DNA of 64,000 bases from Zoogloea sp. (GTDB lineage: Bacteria; Pseudomonadota; Gammaproteobacteria; Burkholderiales; Rhodocyclaceae), in NCBI GenBank assembly GCA_016720685.1, contig JADKKC010000015.1, positions 1 to 64,000 on the forward strand, in the 5' to 3' direction. This document shows positions 61,700 through 64,000 of this stretch, piece by piece. Position 1 is the stretch's first letter; the number at the start of each line of letters is the position of its first letter. The position numbers and the translations under genes were made by a program. The notes beneath the pieces are model-generated. The model saw only the letters and a program-made list of their open reading frames with translations, did no database searches and was not told the DNA's origin.

Positions 61700-62172
61700 A
61701 TGCCTGACCCTTCGCACCGAAAAAGCCTCGCCGTCATCAGAGATCAACAACCGCTTGTTCTTCCGCCTTTTTCAGGTGGCCAACACCCTGCACACCAAAG
61801 GCACGCAGGCCCTGGATGAGTTTGGCGTGACCACCAACAGTGGTCGGTGCTGGGTGCGCTGTCGCGCCCCCAGGCCGCACTAACGGCATGTCCATCAATG
61901 ACCTGTCGCGCTTCCTGCTGGTCAGCCGGCAAAACCTCACCGGCCTGCTCTCGCGGCTGGAGCGCGATGGGCTGATCGAGCGCACCACCAGCGAAGATGA
62001 CCGCCGGTCGCGCAAAGTCAAACTCAGTACGCAAGGGCAGGCCCTGTGGCAAAAGATGCAAGACCCTATCCATGCGTTCTACGACCAGGCCCTCAAGGAC
62101 CTGTCGTTTGATGATCGACTGGCGTTTATCCATTACTTCACCAAGTTGCAGAGCAATATGTCGAAGCTCTGA
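61700..62172 (+). pseudogene. badR: MarR-family regulator (BadR-like), frameshifted
   Basis: Winged-helix MarR protein. NRLFFRLFQVANTLHTKGTQ, LDEFGVT, GMSINDLSRFLLVSRQNLTG, RLERDGLIERTTSEDDRRSR and the C-terminal FIHYFTKLQSNMSKL are all recognisable, but in three different frames. The breaks are near 61739, 61838 and 61855-61875, each repairable by a one- or two-base change. The ATG at 61700 is a reasonable start. It is divergent from badH, where BadR of Rhodopseudomonas represses the cyclohexanecarboxylate genes. Whether it is a real pseudogene or poor sequence is unresolved. Confidence 0.7.
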
Positions 62173-62194
62173 GGCGTGGCTAATCGATCGGTGT

Positions 62195-63038
62195 TCAGGC
62201 GCATGCCCGCTTTTCGCGGGCGATGATCATCTTCATGATGTTGGCCATGCCGTCGCCGATCTGCAGGCCCAGCACGTCGCGGTAGCGCTGGCCGAAGGCG
62301 TAGTCGCTGCCATAGCCGCCGTGGCCGTGGGTCAGCAGGCACTGGTGGATGATTTCGCAAGCCAGCTTCGGGCCCCACCATTTGCACATCGCCGCCTCGG
62401 CGGTGTGGGGCAGGCCCTGGTCCTTGAGCCACAGGGTGCGCAGGCAGTGCCAGCGCAGGACTCCAGATAGGTTTCCGCTTCGGCCAGAGGGAAAGCTCAC
62501 GCCCTGGCACTCGCCGATCGGCAGGCCAAAGGCTTCCGCGTCCCCTGGCGTAGCGCCAGGCTTCGTCGAGCGAGGCGCGCACCACGCCCATGCACTGGAT
62601 GCCGATCAGGGCGCGGCTGTAGTCGAAGCCCTGCATGACCTGGACGAAGCCCTGGCCTTCGTCGCCCAGCATGTGGTCTGCGGGATACGCACGCCGTCGC
62701 ACCTGATCCAGCCACTCCCTGGCGATGTCGGGGCGGGCGTAGTTGGCGACGATCTGGCCGCACAGGGACGTGAGCAGATTGACGTAGGACACGTTGAAGT
62801 CGCCGTAGGCAATCTGCTCGAGCAGCAGGCCGCTGGTCACACAGTCCACACCCAGGCCGCCGAAGGATTCCGGCAGTTCGGGGCCGAGCAGGCCCATCTC
62901 ACCCATTTCAATGGCGATCTCCCGTTCGATGCGCTCGGCTTTTTCGCGGGCACGGTAATCCGGAGCGAGGCGTTCCCGTGCAAATCGGCTGGCTGATTCG
63001 ACCAGCGCTTTCTGGTCGTCGGTGAGGCTGAAGTCCAT
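62195..63038 (-). pseudogene. aliB: cyclohexanecarboxyl-CoA dehydrogenase (AliB-like), internally deleted and frameshifted
   Basis: An acyl-CoA dehydrogenase. The N-terminal domain is intact (DFSLTDDQKALVESASRFAR, GLLGPELPESFGGLGVD). After DIAREWLDQV near 62710 the frame jumps directly to RRRAYPADHMLGDEGQGFVQVMQGFDYSRALIG. The roughly 85-90 residues normally between these, the middle beta domain with the TEPxGGSD FAD/substrate region, are missing. Further frameshifts near 62460-62540 separate the C-terminal part (AMCKWWGPKLACEIIHQCL, ANIMKMIIAREK). As written it cannot encode an active enzyme; an assembly or sequence fault is possible. The assignment to AliB rests on the cluster. Confidence 0.75.
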
Positions 63039-63494
63039 CTTGAATCCTTTCCGGTAGCGAGTGGCTGGATTCTAGGAATGGATGTTAAGTCTGTCAATAT
63101 ATTGTCGTAGTTTGCCCCATTGTAATTTCGAATCGGTTTTTAGTTATGCGATAGCAAAAACAAAAAAATATAAAATAATCAACTATATATTTTATTTTTT
63201 GCTGCGATGCAATTATGACTTTTATGTTGATGCGTGTTTATTTAAGTAAATATGTTGACTTAAATGAGGCTGAGCGATACGTTGCAGGCCACCGTGGGAC
63301 GGCGTTTTTGATGACGGGCCTGAACACGCGACATGGCATGCAAAAGAGGAAAACCAAAGTGCGTCCGGCCCGTGGCCTGGTTCGCTTTGTCAGTTCCCCG
63401 GTCGTGCCGGAAATGTCATTGGCTTTCTGCGTGGCGCACCCGGCGTCGAGGCCGGTCGCGCCAGACCACACCAAACCGATTTGCAGGAGACACC
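63039..63494. promoter_or_regulatory. AT-rich divergent regulatory region between aliB and aliA with two inverted repeats
   Basis: A 160-bp AT-rich core (about 63090-63265) in otherwise GC-rich DNA. It contains the perfect palindrome CAATATATTG (63095-63104) 57 nt from the aliB start, and ATTTAAGT-N10-ACTTAAAT (63240-63265). They are candidate operators for the MarR-type regulator and promoters for aliA and aliB. The GC-rich remainder toward aliA holds no gene I can support. Confidence 0.55.
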
Positions 63495-64000
63495 ATGAAA
63501 TTCGATCCCGTATGCTCGCGCCGCGCATGGCGCCGATGAAGGCCGCCGGCCTGTGGCGCGACGAGACCATCGACGTCCATGTTCAACGGGCGCTCAAGAA
63601 CTGCCCGGACAAGCTGGCCGTCGTCGCCTACGCGTCCGATAAAGGCGAGCCCGTGCGCCTCACCTACCGCGAACTCGACGCAAGGGTCGACCGCGTCGCG
63701 CGCGGCCTTGTCAGCCTGGGCGTCGGACGCCAGGACGTGGTCACCTTCCAGCTCCCCAATTGCTGGGAGTTTCTCGTTCTGTGCCTGGCCTGCGCCCGTA
63801 TCGGCGCGGTGGCCAATCCGGTGATGCCGATCTTCCGCCAGCACGAACTCACCTTCATGCTCAACTTCGGCGAATCCAAGGTCTTCATCGTGCCGAAGGT
63901 TTTCCGCGGCTTCGACCACGAGGCCATGGCCCGCAGCATGCTCCACGACCTGCCGCACCTCACCAACCTGGTCGTCATCGGCGGCGAGGGCGAGGACAGT
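63495..64000 (+). CDS. aliA: cyclohexanecarboxylate--CoA ligase (AliA-like), partial, frameshift near the start
   Basis: N-terminal part of an AMP-forming acyl-CoA ligase; the gene runs off the window. The ATG at 63495 has AGGAGA upstream and begins MKFDPV. A missing base near 63511 then throws the frame; in the corrected frame LAPRMAPMKAAGLWRDETID, PDKLAVVAYAS, LTYRELDARVDRVARGLVSLGV and the adenylate-fold segment ANPVMPIFRQHEL follow without further breaks. It would activate cyclohexanecarboxylate, the entry step of the pathway, and is divergent from aliB. Confidence 0.82.

Overview
The window is GC-rich, densely packed and betaproteobacterial. Three things point to a Rhodocyclales-type organism (Azoarcus / Thauera / Aromatoleum-like; inference, no database search was possible): the gene orders rpmF-plsX-fabHDG-acpP-fabF and rpoE-rseABC-mucD-lepA-lepB-rnc-era-recO-pdxJ-acpS-nagZ, the pairing of nadB with a YgfX-like gene, and a cyclohexanecarboxylate (ali/bad) degradation cluster.

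Layout. 1-1.1 kb: the end of a ParA-like ATPase and a Lys/Ala-rich partner broken by frameshifts. 1.1-5.3 kb: a PabB-PabC fusion, a PPK2 polyphosphate kinase (frameshifted) and an unrecognised gene. 5.4-8.4 kb: molybdenum cofactor genes moaA-mobA-moeA. 8.6-10.4 kb: a probable manganese-efflux operon, a GDT1/UPF0016 exporter plus a CDF transporter, led by a yybP-ykoY-type Mn riboswitch. 10.4-12.5 kb: two exported proteins, a histidine phosphatase and a phytase-like esterase. 12.7-18.2 kb: a small accessory island between a truncated copy and an intact copy of tRNA-Asn. It carries a VapBC-type toxin-antitoxin pair, a Fic protein, and a translationally coupled pair made of a caspase-like protease and an alpha/beta hydrolase. 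That pair is my best candidate for an undescribed (possibly defence) system.

18.2-52.4 kb is core genome: two tRNA-Asn, an aromatic/aspartate aminotransferase, uvrB, a low-MW phosphatase, rne with a structured leader, rluC, a HAD phosphatase, a Rieske protein, an RsmI-like methylase, maf, yceD-rpmF, fatty-acid synthesis, ygfX/nadB, the sigma-E operon with mucD, the lepA-to-nagZ array, uvrC, pgsA and a tRNA Gly-Cys-Gly-Gly operon. 52.8-64 kb is a catabolic cluster for alicyclic acids. AliA (CoA ligase), AliB (acyl-CoA dehydrogenase), BadH, BadI and a MarR regulator (BadR-like) would open the ring to pimeloyl-CoA. Another acyl-CoA dehydrogenase, glutaryl-CoA dehydrogenase, an enoyl-CoA hydratase, a 3-hydroxyacyl-CoA dehydrogenase and a thiolase would then complete beta-oxidation to acetyl-CoA.

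Quality warning. At least nine conserved genes carry one or more frameshifts, including fabG and lepA, which are rarely lost. Most are single-base indels, several in short homopolymers, and look like sequencing errors. The ali/bad region is worst affected: it has several frameshifts, an apparent internal deletion in aliB, and a 29-nt G homopolymer at the badH/badI junction.
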